Both the position numbers and the translations under genes were made by a program. The notes under the pieces were generated by a model that made no database searches, was not told the origin of the DNA, and saw only the letters and a list, made by a program, of their open reading frames with translations. A stretch of DNA of 64,000 bases, from positions 186,001 through 250,000 of the forward strand of contig JAKFVQ010000021.1 in the NCBI GenBank assembly GCA_021732085.1, read 5' to 3'. This document shows, one piece after another, positions 51,623-60,255 of the stretch; position 1 is the stretch's first letter, and each line of letters opens with the position of its first letter. This DNA comes from Candidatus Obscuribacterales bacterium. Its GTDB lineage: Bacteria > Cyanobacteriota > Vampirovibrionia > Obscuribacterales > Obscuribacteraceae.

Positions 51623-53410
51623 ATGAACCAGCCCGACAGAATCTTTGCCTTTTTAGTTTGTTTAGCGTGCTGCTTTCCGCTTGCTAGCTTGTCAACTTTC
51701 GGCTCGGAAAAAACACAAGAATTACGCTGCCAATTTGATGAAGCTCTCATTCTTAAGAATCTCCGCAATGGTGATGTCTCTTCTGTGGCGAAAATCCTGC
51801 AATCAGATTTGAATGCGAATCAAAACAACGCCGACTTTTGGGCCTATATGACATTTTGCTCTGATAGTCCGCTTGATTGCGCAAAAAAGGCTTTAGCTCT
51901 AAATCCGAATTCTGTCATAGCGAACATTTCTTCTGGTTTAGCAAAAACCGCTAGATTAGGTGAAATGTCAGGAATTGGAGAATTGAACAAGGCGATTTCT
52001 CTCCGTCCTTCAAGCCTATCTTACAACGCCAGAGGGAAAGCGCTTGCTTCCGTATTTGGGCATAGAGATGAGGCCATTGCAGATTTCAGCAAGGCGATTC
52101 AGCTCGACCCAAAGAATATTTTTTCCTATCTTAATCGAATAGCCGCATATAGGCATGCGGCAATATACTCAATGGATCAAAACGAGAAAAATGCAAATCT
52201 TCAGAAGGCGTTGAAAGATCTTTCCTTAGTGATATCTCTTCGCCCCCACTTAGCACAGTCCTATGTCTTGAGGGGCCAAGTTTTCGAAGCTGCAAATGAT
52301 TATGACAATGCCATTGCTAACTACAAAAAAGCAATTGATTTGGATAGATCTAGCGCAGCTCTTCCTTATCCAGCAAACAACTTCATTGAGTTTCCCGAAA
52401 GCCTTCCAAAGTCTGAAGGCGCACTCTGGCTTGCAGGTCGGGTGAATATGCAGAAGGGCGATTGGAAAAACGCTATAGATGACTTTTCTAAATTGATTGA
52501 ATCCGGGCAGAACGCATTTCAGGAAAGAGCGGAGGCCTACAAAAGGAACAAGCAATGGAAGGAATCCACTAACGATTATGCTTCTGCGCTTGCTGAGATG
52601 GACAAGATTGCCGCGACCAATAAATTGTATGCTGAAAGTCCAGACATCGCATTCCGCAGGTCACTAATTCATGCCAACAAAGCTGTGCAGCATTTGGAGC
52701 TGAAAGATTACACGCACGCGAAGGCGGATGCGGATAAGTCGATAGCTCTGCTCGAATCACCTAAGCTTCAAAACCATAACACTTTGGCTATAATGTTGAC
52801 GAATCCATACTTTACTCGGGGGATTTGCAATACCATGCGAGGACTCCACAAAGCAGCCATCGAGGATTACTCTAAGGCGATTCAGCATGTGCCGGATCAC
52901 AGCCATTATTACCTAAATCGCGCCGCTTCATACGTCTCACTAAAGGATTACAAACATGCTGTCGAAGACTATTCCAAAGTCTTGGAACTCGCGCCGACAA
53001 ACGCACTGACATATTTCCACAGAGGAAAGTGCTGGCTTGCTTTGAATAATATTGATAAAGCTATGGCTGACTTTAACAAGGCTGGGAGTCTGTTACCTGA
53101 TCCGAGCACCAGTTACGGTATTGCTTTCTATCGGGCGCAGGCATATAGCATCCAAGGCAAACACCAGCAAGCGATTCTTGATTTGACGAGAGCTATTGGT
53201 CTCAGTGATAGGCGCAGTGCTGATGCGTACGCGAATCGGGCTCGGGAGTATTCAAAAACTGGAGATTACTCATCTGCCTTCATTGACTTGCTATTCGCTT
53301 CATCGCTTTCACCGAAATGGGCAGCCATACTGATAGTACCATTGGTGCTCATCGTCTTGAGTTGCTTCGGTTTGTTTCGTCTCTTGCGCCGAAAAACTGC
53401 TAGCTCTTAA
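51623..53410 (+). CDS. Membrane-anchored TPR protein
   Basis: The 595-residue protein has an N-terminal signal-like helix (about 7-26, IFAFLVCLACCFPLASLS), about ten tetratricopeptide repeats (for example GHRDEAIADFSKAIQLDPKN and YDNAIANYKKAIDLDRSS), and a C-terminal membrane helix (about 565-585, AAILIVPLVLIVLSCFGLF) followed by basic residues. This gives a TPR domain outside the inner membrane, anchored at its end. TPR domains bind other proteins; the partner is unknown. It heads a plus-strand run with the small ORF at 53443 and the TPR gene at 53646. Confidence 0.88.
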   Translation: MNQPDRIFAFLVCLACCFPLASLSTFGSEKTQELRCQFDEALILKNLRNGDVSSVAKILQSDLNANQNNADFWAYMTFCSDSPLDCAKKALALNPNSVIANISSGLAKTARLGEMSGIGELNKAISLRPSSLSYNARGKALASVFGHRDEAIADFSKAIQLDPKNIFSYLNRIAAYRHAAIYSMDQNEKNANLQKALKDLSLVISLRPHLAQSYVLRGQVFEAANDYDNAIANYKKAIDLDRSSAALPYPANNFIEFPESLPKSEGALWLAGRVNMQKGDWKNAIDDFSKLIESGQNAFQERAEAYKRNKQWKESTNDYASALAEMDKIAATNKLYAESPDIAFRRSLIHANKAVQHLELKDYTHAKADADKSIALLESPKLQNHNTLAIMLTNPYFTRGICNTMRGLHKAAIEDYSKAIQHVPDHSHYYLNRAASYVSLKDYKHAVEDYSKVLELAPTNALTYFHRGKCWLALNNIDKAMADFNKAGSLLPDPSTSYGIAFYRAQAYSIQGKHQQAILDLTRAIGLSDRRSADAYANRAREYSKTGDYSSAFIDLLFASSLSPKWAAILIVPLVLIVLSCFGLFRLLRRKTASS

Positions 53411-53442
53411 TTGCGGCGATTTTGCTAGTTGCTCAGGTCTAG

Positions 53443-53649
53443 ATGGCGAGCAGGACGAACAACAATTATGGGCGACTGCATTTGTGTCCATGTGCTATGT
53501 TAGGAACAGTGCTTACGGATTTTGGGCTCATTTTATTAGCCACTGCTGCAACCTGGGATAACAGGTTCATTAGAACAACCCTTCAAATCCGAATGCTCGG
53601 ATCTAAAAATCGCCTGACCGCAGTTATAGAAGAGTGCAGACGTAAATGA
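53443..53649 (+). CDS. Small hypothetical ORF, translationally coupled to the next TPR gene
   Basis: Function not recognised. The 68-codon frame begins 32 bases after the previous TPR gene and ends in an ATGA overlap with the start of the next one (53646-53649), the arrangement of coupled genes. A single hydrophobic stretch (CAMLGTVLTDFGLILLATAA) could span the membrane. There is only a weak upstream CAGG. It may be a real small membrane protein or a leader frame that sets the translation of the following gene. Confidence 0.4.
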   Translation: MASRTNNNYGRLHLCPCAMLGTVLTDFGLILLATAATWDNRFIRTTLQIRMLGSKNRLTAVIEECRRK

Positions 53650-55238
53650 TGCCTAAGAGTTTGGTAGAAGACAAAACGATGCTTCTGGCGTTCGTGCTTT
53701 TTGTACTCGTGGATGCAATTGTGTTTGGGGTTATTGTTGCTTTTGTTTTGAAGCAACCGCCGCAACAATCAGCATCTGCTTCAGTCCTTGCCCAGTGGCA
53801 ATCGCTTGATGTGGCTGGTCAAGAAAATTATGATAAGGGAGAACTTCCTCAAGCTAAGAAACAGTTTGATGCTGCTCTTAAACTCGCCCGATCTTCGCAG
53901 GACAAAAAACTTGAAATCGCTAGTTTGAATGAACTTGTTGATCTGGCTAGTGCAAGCGGAGATTTGAAGGGGCGGGCCGAGTTGCTTGAAGCTGCGAATT
54001 CTGTAAATGCTAAGGGGAAGACCGCATCAGAGCTATTATCAGCTTTAGAAAAGTCGACCTCTGAATCGAAGGCAGGTCAGGCTGTTGAGACCACCAAGAT
54101 AACGGCGTTGTGCCAAAAGGCTAACGATGAGGTATCGAATTTATTGAGCATGGGTGATTACCATACGGCTAGGATCTTGGTGACAAAGACTAAGGACTTA
54201 GTCGACGCGGCGCTTCCTGCCAACGCGCCTGTTAGGGGACTATGTCTACACAATTATGGTGCAGTGCTGCTTGAGGAGGGCGATTTTAGCGAAGCTATTG
54301 CGGTGTTTAAGCAATCCCTCGAATTTGAGGCAAAATCAGCTGATTTGTTTGGTCCCGCGATGGCAAGCTCCTACTATAAATTGGGTCGGGCATATTTGTG
54401 CTCGAATGATGCTGGGCTTGCTGAAAAGAACATCGGGGTCGCCTGGCAAATGTTCAGACAATTGATCGGTCCTCGAAGCAAGGAGGTCGCTGATTGCAAG
54501 GCGCAACTTGCGGTGGCTTATGAGGCGCAGGGTACCAAAGATAGAGCAATTGAAACTGCAAGATCGGCAATTGAAATTTGCGAAGACAAGACGCAAAAGG
54601 AGCCTGACGACCTTACTCTGGCGACTGCATATAACGTCATCGCGCGCGCGAAGTCGCATGTCAAACCAAGTCTGCGAGCATTAAAATTATGCGAGCGTCA
54701 GATTCGAAAACCGTATCAACTACTTTGCGAGATATTGGTCAAAACGAGCGACTTGTCCGCTGCGTCTTCGCCGGAGCAGGCGCAAGCTCTTTTAAATCGA
54801 GCAGTTGCAATTTCGAAGCGATTTGACAAAGAGCGCAGCCGGTTAATTGATGTCGATATGTCATACGTTCAAGGGCGGATTTACTTTCTCAAAGGTGATT
54901 TTGCGCTTGCCAAAAATGCATTTGAAGAGGCGCTGGTTGCCCGCCGAAACTACTATGGAACGGTCAGTCCGCATTATGCAGACGTTTTGACTTTCATAGC
55001 GACGATTCATTCAATCGATGGCAATGTGGCCAAGGCGGAAAAGTCATTCGAGGATGCGGCCGAAGTTTTGGCCCGATGTGAGAAGAAGGATGCTGGCTAT
55101 CCTGAGGCATCTAGTTTTCTCAAGAAAGAATATGGCGACTGGCTAATTAAAGCCGGACGTGCCGCCGATGCCACAAAGGTTCGAAAGGTGCTGAAGTGGT
55201 CTAAGCGGTATAACGAATTGAAGAAAGCGGAAGGGTAA
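53646..55238 (+). CDS. Membrane-anchored TPR protein
   Basis: The 530-residue protein has an N-terminal membrane anchor (about 12-34, LLAFVLFVLVDAIVFGVIVA) and then helical TPR repeats to the end (NYDKGELPQAKKQFDAALKL, LLEEGDFSEAIAVFKQSLEF and YFLKGDFALAKNAFEEALVA). The repeat domain should lie outside the inner membrane. Two adjacent ATGs give nearly equal starts; the first overlaps the stop of the preceding small ORF. It ends only 7 bases before the stop of the convergent TPR gene. No enzymatic domain is seen. Confidence 0.87.
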   Translation: MMPKSLVEDKTMLLAFVLFVLVDAIVFGVIVAFVLKQPPQQSASASVLAQWQSLDVAGQENYDKGELPQAKKQFDAALKLARSSQDKKLEIASLNELVDLASASGDLKGRAELLEAANSVNAKGKTASELLSALEKSTSESKAGQAVETTKITALCQKANDEVSNLLSMGDYHTARILVTKTKDLVDAALPANAPVRGLCLHNYGAVLLEEGDFSEAIAVFKQSLEFEAKSADLFGPAMASSYYKLGRAYLCSNDAGLAEKNIGVAWQMFRQLIGPRSKEVADCKAQLAVAYEAQGTKDRAIETARSAIEICEDKTQKEPDDLTLATAYNVIARAKSHVKPSLRALKLCERQIRKPYQLLCEILVKTSDLSAASSPEQAQALLNRAVAISKRFDKERSRLIDVDMSYVQGRIYFLKGDFALAKNAFEEALVARRNYYGTVSPHYADVLTFIATIHSIDGNVAKAEKSFEDAAEVLARCEKKDAGYPEASSFLKKEYGDWLIKAGRAADATKVRKVLKWSKRYNELKKAEG

Positions 55239-55245
55239 TCTCACT

Positions 55246-56490
55246 CTAATTCAACTCGGCGCCGCGCTCTTTTCGCTTTAGTTGAAGCAATGCATTGAGC
55301 GCTAGCTTTAATTCTTCGTCAAGCGGATACTGTTGCAGCGACAGCGAAAGTTCAACAATCGCTTCGTCCACGCTGTGTGTCTTCGTTAACTCAAGGGCGA
55401 GAGCGCGTTGGATGCGGGAATTCTTTGGTTGCAGGCTTCGTGAAACTTTGTATTCTTTGACGGCCATCTCGTGATTGTTCATCTTGATGTAGACATGCGC
55501 TAGTGCATTGTGTGCGTCCACATCGTTCGGCGCGAGCGTAACGCCTTTCTTAGCGTAGGACAGCGCATCCGAGAGTTTATCCTGATTGAGCAGGACCCAC
55601 GAGAGCACCATCGCTGCGTCGGCATATTTCGGATCAAGTTCCATCGTTTTGTGCAGATTCGTCTCCGCTTCCGGCCAGCGTTTGAGCGAAGCCAGCGCCT
55701 GACCATAACGGAAATAGACATATGCGTCTTCGGGCGCTAATTCAATCGCGTTTTGAAATTCAGTCAGACTTTGTTCAGTGCGTTCCTGCGCTAACAAAGT
55801 ATTTGCAAGAATAGTGTGCGCAAGTGGAAGTTTGGGATCGGTGCGAATGGCTTCATTGCATTCAGAGCTGGCGCGCCATAACGTTCCTTGCATGCGATAG
55901 CACTCGCCGATTAGCGCTCGAGCCGCAGCGAAATCCGGACGCTCCTTTAACGCGGCGCTGTATTCATTTATCGCCTCATCATACTTGCCGCGAAGGCGCT
56001 GCGTTTGAGCAAGCATGAAGTGCGCGTCGGCGGAAGAAGGATTTAGGTTCAGCGCTTCAGTAAATTCTTTGCCAGCCTCTGCGAAATCCAACAGAGCGAT
56101 TAGAGCTGCGCCGCGCAAATAGTGGGATATTGCATTCTGTGGCAACTCTTTCAATGCGGCACCACTTTCGATGAATGCATTCATGAAATCGTTGCGATAA
56201 AGATAGTCGAATGTGCGCGCGATGAATCCAGTCATTTCTCTGTTTGCTGGAGATTTGTCTAGCACCGGCTGCGGTATCAGTCCGACAATGGAGCAGCACG
56301 ATTTCTTTTTAAGATGGATTGGCACCGGCTCCGAGGAAATGCGACCGGCAATGAATCCCAAATCGTTTTCGTCATTCCAGGCTGCTGCATGTGCCGTCGG
56401 AAAGCCCATCTGCAAACCACTGAAACTCGCGGACATCATTGGCGCGGATAAGATGGCGATTGCGGCTAAAACGTGACGAAAGTTCGGCAT
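55246..56490 (-). CDS. Exported TPR protein
   Basis: The 414-residue protein has a signal peptide (residues 1-36, ending PTAHA-AA) and at least seven TPR units (LDFAEAGKEFTEALNLNPSS, YDEAINEYSAALKERPDFAA, RWPEAETNLHKTMELDPKYA). The region between the signal and the repeats has two adjacent cysteines (KKKSCCSIVG). It is expected in the periplasm or on the outside as a protein-binding scaffold; the partner is unknown. Convergent with the TPR gene at 53646. Confidence 0.87.
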   Translation of the reverse strand: MPNFRHVLAAIAILSAPMMSASFSGLQMGFPTAHAAAWNDENDLGFIAGRISSEPVPIHLKKKSCCSIVGLIPQPVLDKSPANREMTGFIARTFDYLYRNDFMNAFIESGAALKELPQNAISHYLRGAALIALLDFAEAGKEFTEALNLNPSSADAHFMLAQTQRLRGKYDEAINEYSAALKERPDFAAARALIGECYRMQGTLWRASSECNEAIRTDPKLPLAHTILANTLLAQERTEQSLTEFQNAIELAPEDAYVYFRYGQALASLKRWPEAETNLHKTMELDPKYADAAMVLSWVLLNQDKLSDALSYAKKGVTLAPNDVDAHNALAHVYIKMNNHEMAVKEYKVSRSLQPKNSRIQRALALELTKTHSVDEAIVELSLSLQQYPLDEELKLALNALLQLKRKERGAELN

Positions 56491-56579
56491 GGAGCTTATG
56501 TTAGCAATAAATGAATGCCTTTGCCGCTGTGTTTTTGTAATGGTCTCCCAAGGATCGCCGGCGTCTGATGGCAGAAAGT

Positions 56580-56604
56580 GGGAGCGCAGGCATCCGTCCT
56601 GCTT
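56580..56604 (+). repeat. REP-like element
   Basis: GGGAGCGCAGGCATCCGTCC followed by TGCTT, in the gap between two minus-strand genes. A partial second piece (GATCGCCGGCGTC, 56554-56566) lies just before it. Confidence 0.55.
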
Positions 56605-56678
56605 TTAAGGCTGCTAATCTTTAAGACCGAATCGTTGTCATGCGCGAGACATTCGGCGGTCTCATTGACTGATCCGCA

Positions 56679-59081
56679 CTAATCGTTGTAGTGTTTCTTC
56701 CAATCTTTGAAGTCTTCATTCGTACTCTTTGCCATGGTCTTAGCAGCATCCACAAGCCAGTTTTGATCGCGCGAAGCCAAATCCCTCAATATCGTCGTTG
56801 CACCATTTTTGGTGCCCATATGAATGTTCGCAGTTTCGTATCCCATCAGCCAGAGAAGACGCGACTCATCCGCAACCTTCGCCACATCTGCAAGATCAAC
56901 CTTCGTGTGCTCCGGTCCGAGTCGACGCACAACGAATCCTTTCGTGATTCCAATTTGCGGATCCGCCGAGCGCGGTCCACCTTTAGCGACGAACATATAG
57001 AAGGGCAAACCATCGCGACCGCTGTGGAAGTGGTCCGCCGACGGCAAGAATGCTTTTGCTTCGGCAGCAAATGTATTACCTTTGCGCTCTTGAATGGCGA
57101 CGAATCGCTCGCGCCCGAGGCTGCCGACGCCCGCCTGCCGCTGTCCATAAGTAATCGGTTCATCGCGGCGCGGAAGCCATGCTTCCAACGCTTCCCTTGC
57201 TGCTTTTGGAACCTCGCTCGTCTTCATCGGACGCAGTTGCGAATCCAACTTATCCCAATAATGCTTCGGTGTTTCGGCTTGCTCAGCGACGAGTTTGCGC
57301 AAGACGGGATGCTGCCCGACCGCAATTGGTCCGCCGCGTTCTTTCAGTGCGCTTGTGTATCCGTCGAGCACAGCTTTGGCAGCATCCTTTGTACCGATTT
57401 CTAAGCCGCCTTCTTTGTTCATCAATCGCGCGCTGGTGACAAGACGGACGAGATCATTTGTATAAGGGCGGAATCCTGCCTCGTCGAAATCATTGACGCC
57501 CCATACTTGGCGGCGTGAGCTATCGCGCCAGGTGCTGAATTGCGAGACGTGCAAATCGCCGACGGATTTGACGCGTGGTGCACTTGCGAGTTTCGGCAAT
57601 TCGGCAGGGAATGTTTCTAGCCAGCGGTAGTATGTTCCCCGCAGGAACTTAAACGGATCACTTGCCAGCTCCGCGTGTTTGAATTTGAGATCCTTGTTGA
57701 CGATGTCGATGTGCTCTTTCATCCACGCTTCGTATTTTTCGGTCGTTTTGACGACGCTTCGCAGCCCCCCGAATTCCACATCCGGCCGGAACTCAGGATT
57801 CTCGCGGAACTTCGCCCACTCCGCCCGCCAGAGGTCGTTATATGTTTTTCCTTGCGTAGCAATTTGCCCGCCCAACAATTTTGCATCTTCGATTCGGGGG
57901 CTAATGGGAGGGCGGACATCCTGTCCGCTTCGAATCTTCTCCGCGCTGATGTTTGCGCTGGCTCGGGTGTCGCCAATAATCCGATTCTCAACCGAACGCG
58001 CCGCCGCTTCCATATTCGCACGCAAAGCCATGAATGCGTCTTCCGCAGCTGCCGGATTCGTTTTCATCAACTTTGCAATCGCCTGATAATGCGGCTCGGA
58101 AAACTTCGCCAAACTCAGGTGACTCAACTCATGCGCAAGTTTCGCCGGACCTTCGCCCTTTGGTATCACTACCGTATTGTCTTTGAGCCGCGCCTGCGCA
58201 TCATGCTCCATGCCCACGCGCTTAACACGCGCCAAAGGATTCTCACGTGCAAACTCTTTCAATTCTGCTTGCATGAGCTGCTGCTGTTTGAGATCGCGAT
58301 CGATCGGCAATCCCCTTCCAGCCGGACGTGCATCGTAAGCATCGATTAGCTTGTTTGCACCTTCGCGCACCGCTGGTAGTGCGAAGTTTACAAAACCGCC
58401 CGACGCCATCGCATGCAATCGTTCATTCCAATTGCCGACGTGAGTATTCCCTTGCATCTGCCCAACGATCTGTGTCGCTTCATACGCGCCAAGTCCGCCG
58501 ACTGCACCAACTGCGAATCGCCCTGCTCCATTTCCCAACGCAGATGCAACCGCATTGTTGATCAGGGCAGAATTTTTGATCGACGACTCTGCAAGTGCTG
58601 ATGTGCCGCGACCTAGTAGCGCATTCCCGCCAGAGAATACCGCAAAGCCTGCCATCGTTCCGGCTGCGTTCGCGAGCCGGCTTTGCCCTTCCATCGGCTT
58701 TTGCGCGAATGTATATAGCCCCGCGCCAGCCACTTGAGCGAGGGTCTCGTTCGTCAGCAGGCGCGCCGCCGCTCCCTGCAAACCAAGACCTTCACCTGCA
58801 GCACGCAATCCCAGACCCGTCGCTTTTCCCGCAATCACGAATGGGACGATCGCCCCTGCCGCACCCGAGAGTGTTTGCACCCCCCAATCAACGCTAAACG
58901 TTTCCGCCGGACGGACCTGATATGTGCCAATCGCTTTGCTGGCAAAGGTATCGTGGACCTGGATCACGCCGGTGCCATTGGCGAACGGCTGCCACACGTT
59001 CTCGGCAAGCCATTTGCTGCTTGCCTGGCTCGCTGCAGAAACCTGTAAAAGCTCGTCGGAGGTGAATTCCCTCGTTTTCAT
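56679..59081 (-). CDS. Glycine-zipper / HELSH / DUF2252 fusion protein
   Basis: This 800-residue protein of unknown function has no signal peptide. Residues about 65-245 are Ala/Gly-rich helices (GAAGAIVPFVIAGKATGLGL) like those of the module proteins at 15.9-28.3 kb. HELSH at 317-321 (KLAHELSHLSLAKF) matches the HExxH zinc-peptidase core, with E365 a possible third ligand. Residues about 384-392 (RSGQDVRPP) are encoded by a REP-like element. About 470-790 is a DUF2252 domain with SVGDLHVSQFSTWRD (GDLH at 508-511, N of the usual GDLHxxN replaced by Q) and WGVNDFDEA; DUF2252 is thought to be distantly kinase-like. Whether either catalytic part is active is unknown. The gene stands alone, with a REP element downstream. 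Confidence 0.85.
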   Translation of the reverse strand: MKTREFTSDELLQVSAASQASSKWLAENVWQPFANGTGVIQVHDTFASKAIGTYQVRPAETFSVDWGVQTLSGAAGAIVPFVIAGKATGLGLRAAGEGLGLQGAAARLLTNETLAQVAGAGLYTFAQKPMEGQSRLANAAGTMAGFAVFSGGNALLGRGTSALAESSIKNSALINNAVASALGNGAGRFAVGAVGGLGAYEATQIVGQMQGNTHVGNWNERLHAMASGGFVNFALPAVREGANKLIDAYDARPAGRGLPIDRDLKQQQLMQAELKEFARENPLARVKRVGMEHDAQARLKDNTVVIPKGEGPAKLAHELSHLSLAKFSEPHYQAIAKLMKTNPAAAEDAFMALRANMEAAARSVENRIIGDTRASANISAEKIRSGQDVRPPISPRIEDAKLLGGQIATQGKTYNDLWRAEWAKFRENPEFRPDVEFGGLRSVVKTTEKYEAWMKEHIDIVNKDLKFKHAELASDPFKFLRGTYYRWLETFPAELPKLASAPRVKSVGDLHVSQFSTWRDSSRRQVWGVNDFDEAGFRPYTNDLVRLVTSARLMNKEGGLEIGTKDAAKAVLDGYTSALKERGGPIAVGQHPVLRKLVAEQAETPKHYWDKLDSQLRPMKTSEVPKAAREALEAWLPRRDEPITYGQRQAGVGSLGRERFVAIQERKGNTFAAEAKAFLPSADHFHSGRDGLPFYMFVAKGGPRSADPQIGITKGFVVRRLGPEHTKVDLADVAKVADESRLLWLMGYETANIHMGTKNGATTILRDLASRDQNWLVDAAKTMAKSTNEDFKDWKKHYND
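57906..57930 (+). repeat. REP-like element inside a coding sequence
   Basis: GGGAGGGCGGACATCCTGTC followed by CGCTT lies within the gene at 56679-59081 and adds a few in-frame residues (around 384-392) without breaking the frame. It is almost the reverse complement of the intergenic copy at 35945-35969. Confidence 0.65.
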
Positions 59082-59160
59082 CGCCCAGCTCGAATAATCA
59101 GTCGCCCATACTTCAATCTTATGGATTTAATCTTCAATTCAAATGGGGAAGCTACGCGAA

Positions 59161-59195
59161 CGGATACCGTGCCGATTAACTCTGCACGGTATCCG
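59161..59195 (-). terminator. Perfect 12-bp hairpin downstream of the RRM gene
   Basis: CGGATACCGTGC (59161-59172) pairs exactly with GCACGGTATCCG (59184-59195) around an 11-base loop, 30 bases after the stop of the minus-strand RRM gene. The T-tract expected of a rho-independent terminator is missing, so it may instead stabilise the 3' end. Confidence 0.5.
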
Positions 59196-59224
59196 ATTCA
59201 CCTAAACTATTAGAGAGCGGCTAA

Positions 59225-59500
59225 CTACCAATTTCCAGCGTTCGGAGTTCGCATTCGCCTTTCTGAGACTGCCACATGAATTGTGCGACCAAGAAAACGC
59301 GTATTATCTAGGTTTCGGATTGCTGCTTCGGCATAAGCAGCATTTGTCATTTCCACGAATCCGAAGCCTCGCGCTCTTCCAGTCTCACGATCAACTGCGA
59401 CTCTGCCTGAGATGACCTCGCCGAACTGTGAGAAAAGCGCCTTGAGTTCCGTATCCTCCGTGTTGAACGAAAGATTCCGGACGAATAACTTGTTTTGCAT
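59225..59500 (-). CDS. RRM-domain RNA-binding protein (cyanobacterial Rbp type)
   Basis: The 91-residue single RRM binds single-stranded RNA. RNP2 is KLFVRNLSF (4-12) and RNP1 is RARGFGFVEM (42-51), with the aromatic residues needed for stacking (F6, F46, F48). Such short single-RRM proteins are common in Cyanobacteria and their relatives and are often cold-induced; here the glycine-rich tail of the type I Rbp proteins is nearly absent (only RRMRTPNAGNW follows). The 150-base space upstream could hold a long leader. Downstream lies a perfect 12-bp hairpin. Confidence 0.93.
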   Translation of the reverse strand: MQNKLFVRNLSFNTEDTELKALFSQFGEVISGRVAVDRETGRARGFGFVEMTNAAYAEAAIRNLDNTRFLGRTIHVAVSERRMRTPNAGNW

Positions 59501-59655
59501 TTAAATTTCAACCTTAGTGTTTATGGATATCTCAATGGGGCGTTGTGTTGCCTCCACCGAGAACCGTCCTGATGTTAAAGCTCATGAAACTAATCAGACT
59601 TTGAATAATCAACTTCGGCATACTGCGCGAAAGTCGACACCGTGACTTGGTCGGA

Positions 59656-60255
59656 CTATTCTACCATGGGGGCAGGTCCGAAAACATTACGTTCTATGTC
59701 AATCCGCGCAAGGGTCGTTACTGCACGCATTCTAACGTATGGATTGTCATCGTCTTTCAACGCTTGTAAGGCTTCCGCAGGAACTTTGGGATTTTCTGCA
59801 ATGCTGAACCTGACATCAGGATTGTCATCCTGAACTAGCATCATTATCGATGCAAGTGGTGTGGTTGGATTGCTGGCCGTAGCAATTCGAATCTCGGCGA
59901 CAGCTTGATATGAAAGTTGAGCAAGTGTTTCAAAGCCAGTGTTGCTGTTTTCTGCAATCCGCTCCAATATATTGCTGTTGGCTCCAATCGATAGATCGTT
60001 CAGCACCGATGGCGGTGTATTAGGATTGATAGCCAGTAGCCAGCAAATTTCGACCACCTCTTCATTGGTTGCCTCCAGCTCACTCCTCATTGCTTCGGAG
60101 AGCTGTGGAACGGTAGTCGTTTTCTCGAGCCAGTGATTCACCAGTCTCTTAATGGCTTCGCTAATGCGCGGATTTGGGCACTCGCAGATGAAATTGTATA
60201 GATATGAAAGCTCGCCAGCGGCAAGCTTTTCTGGTTGTTTGTTTAGTTCGTTCAT
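59656..60255 (-). CDS. Leucine-rich-repeat-variant/HEAT-like protein
   Basis: The 199-residue helical repeat protein has about five units of the LRV/HEAT-like pattern L-A-x-N-P-x-T-P-x-x-x-L-x-x-L (LLAINPNTPPSVLNDLS, RIATASNPTTPLASIMMLVQ, FSIAENPKVPAEALQALKDD). Such repeats usually bind other proteins; the job here is unknown. Its ATG shares one base with the stop codon of the desaturase gene (TAATG at 60253-60257), so the two are translationally coupled, which suggests a role with the desaturase. Confidence 0.8.
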   Translation of the reverse strand: MNELNKQPEKLAAGELSYLYNFICECPNPRISEAIKRLVNHWLEKTTTVPQLSEAMRSELEATNEEVVEICWLLAINPNTPPSVLNDLSIGANSNILERIAENSNTGFETLAQLSYQAVAEIRIATASNPTTPLASIMMLVQDDNPDVRFSIAENPKVPAEALQALKDDDNPYVRMRAVTTLARIDIERNVFGPAPMVE

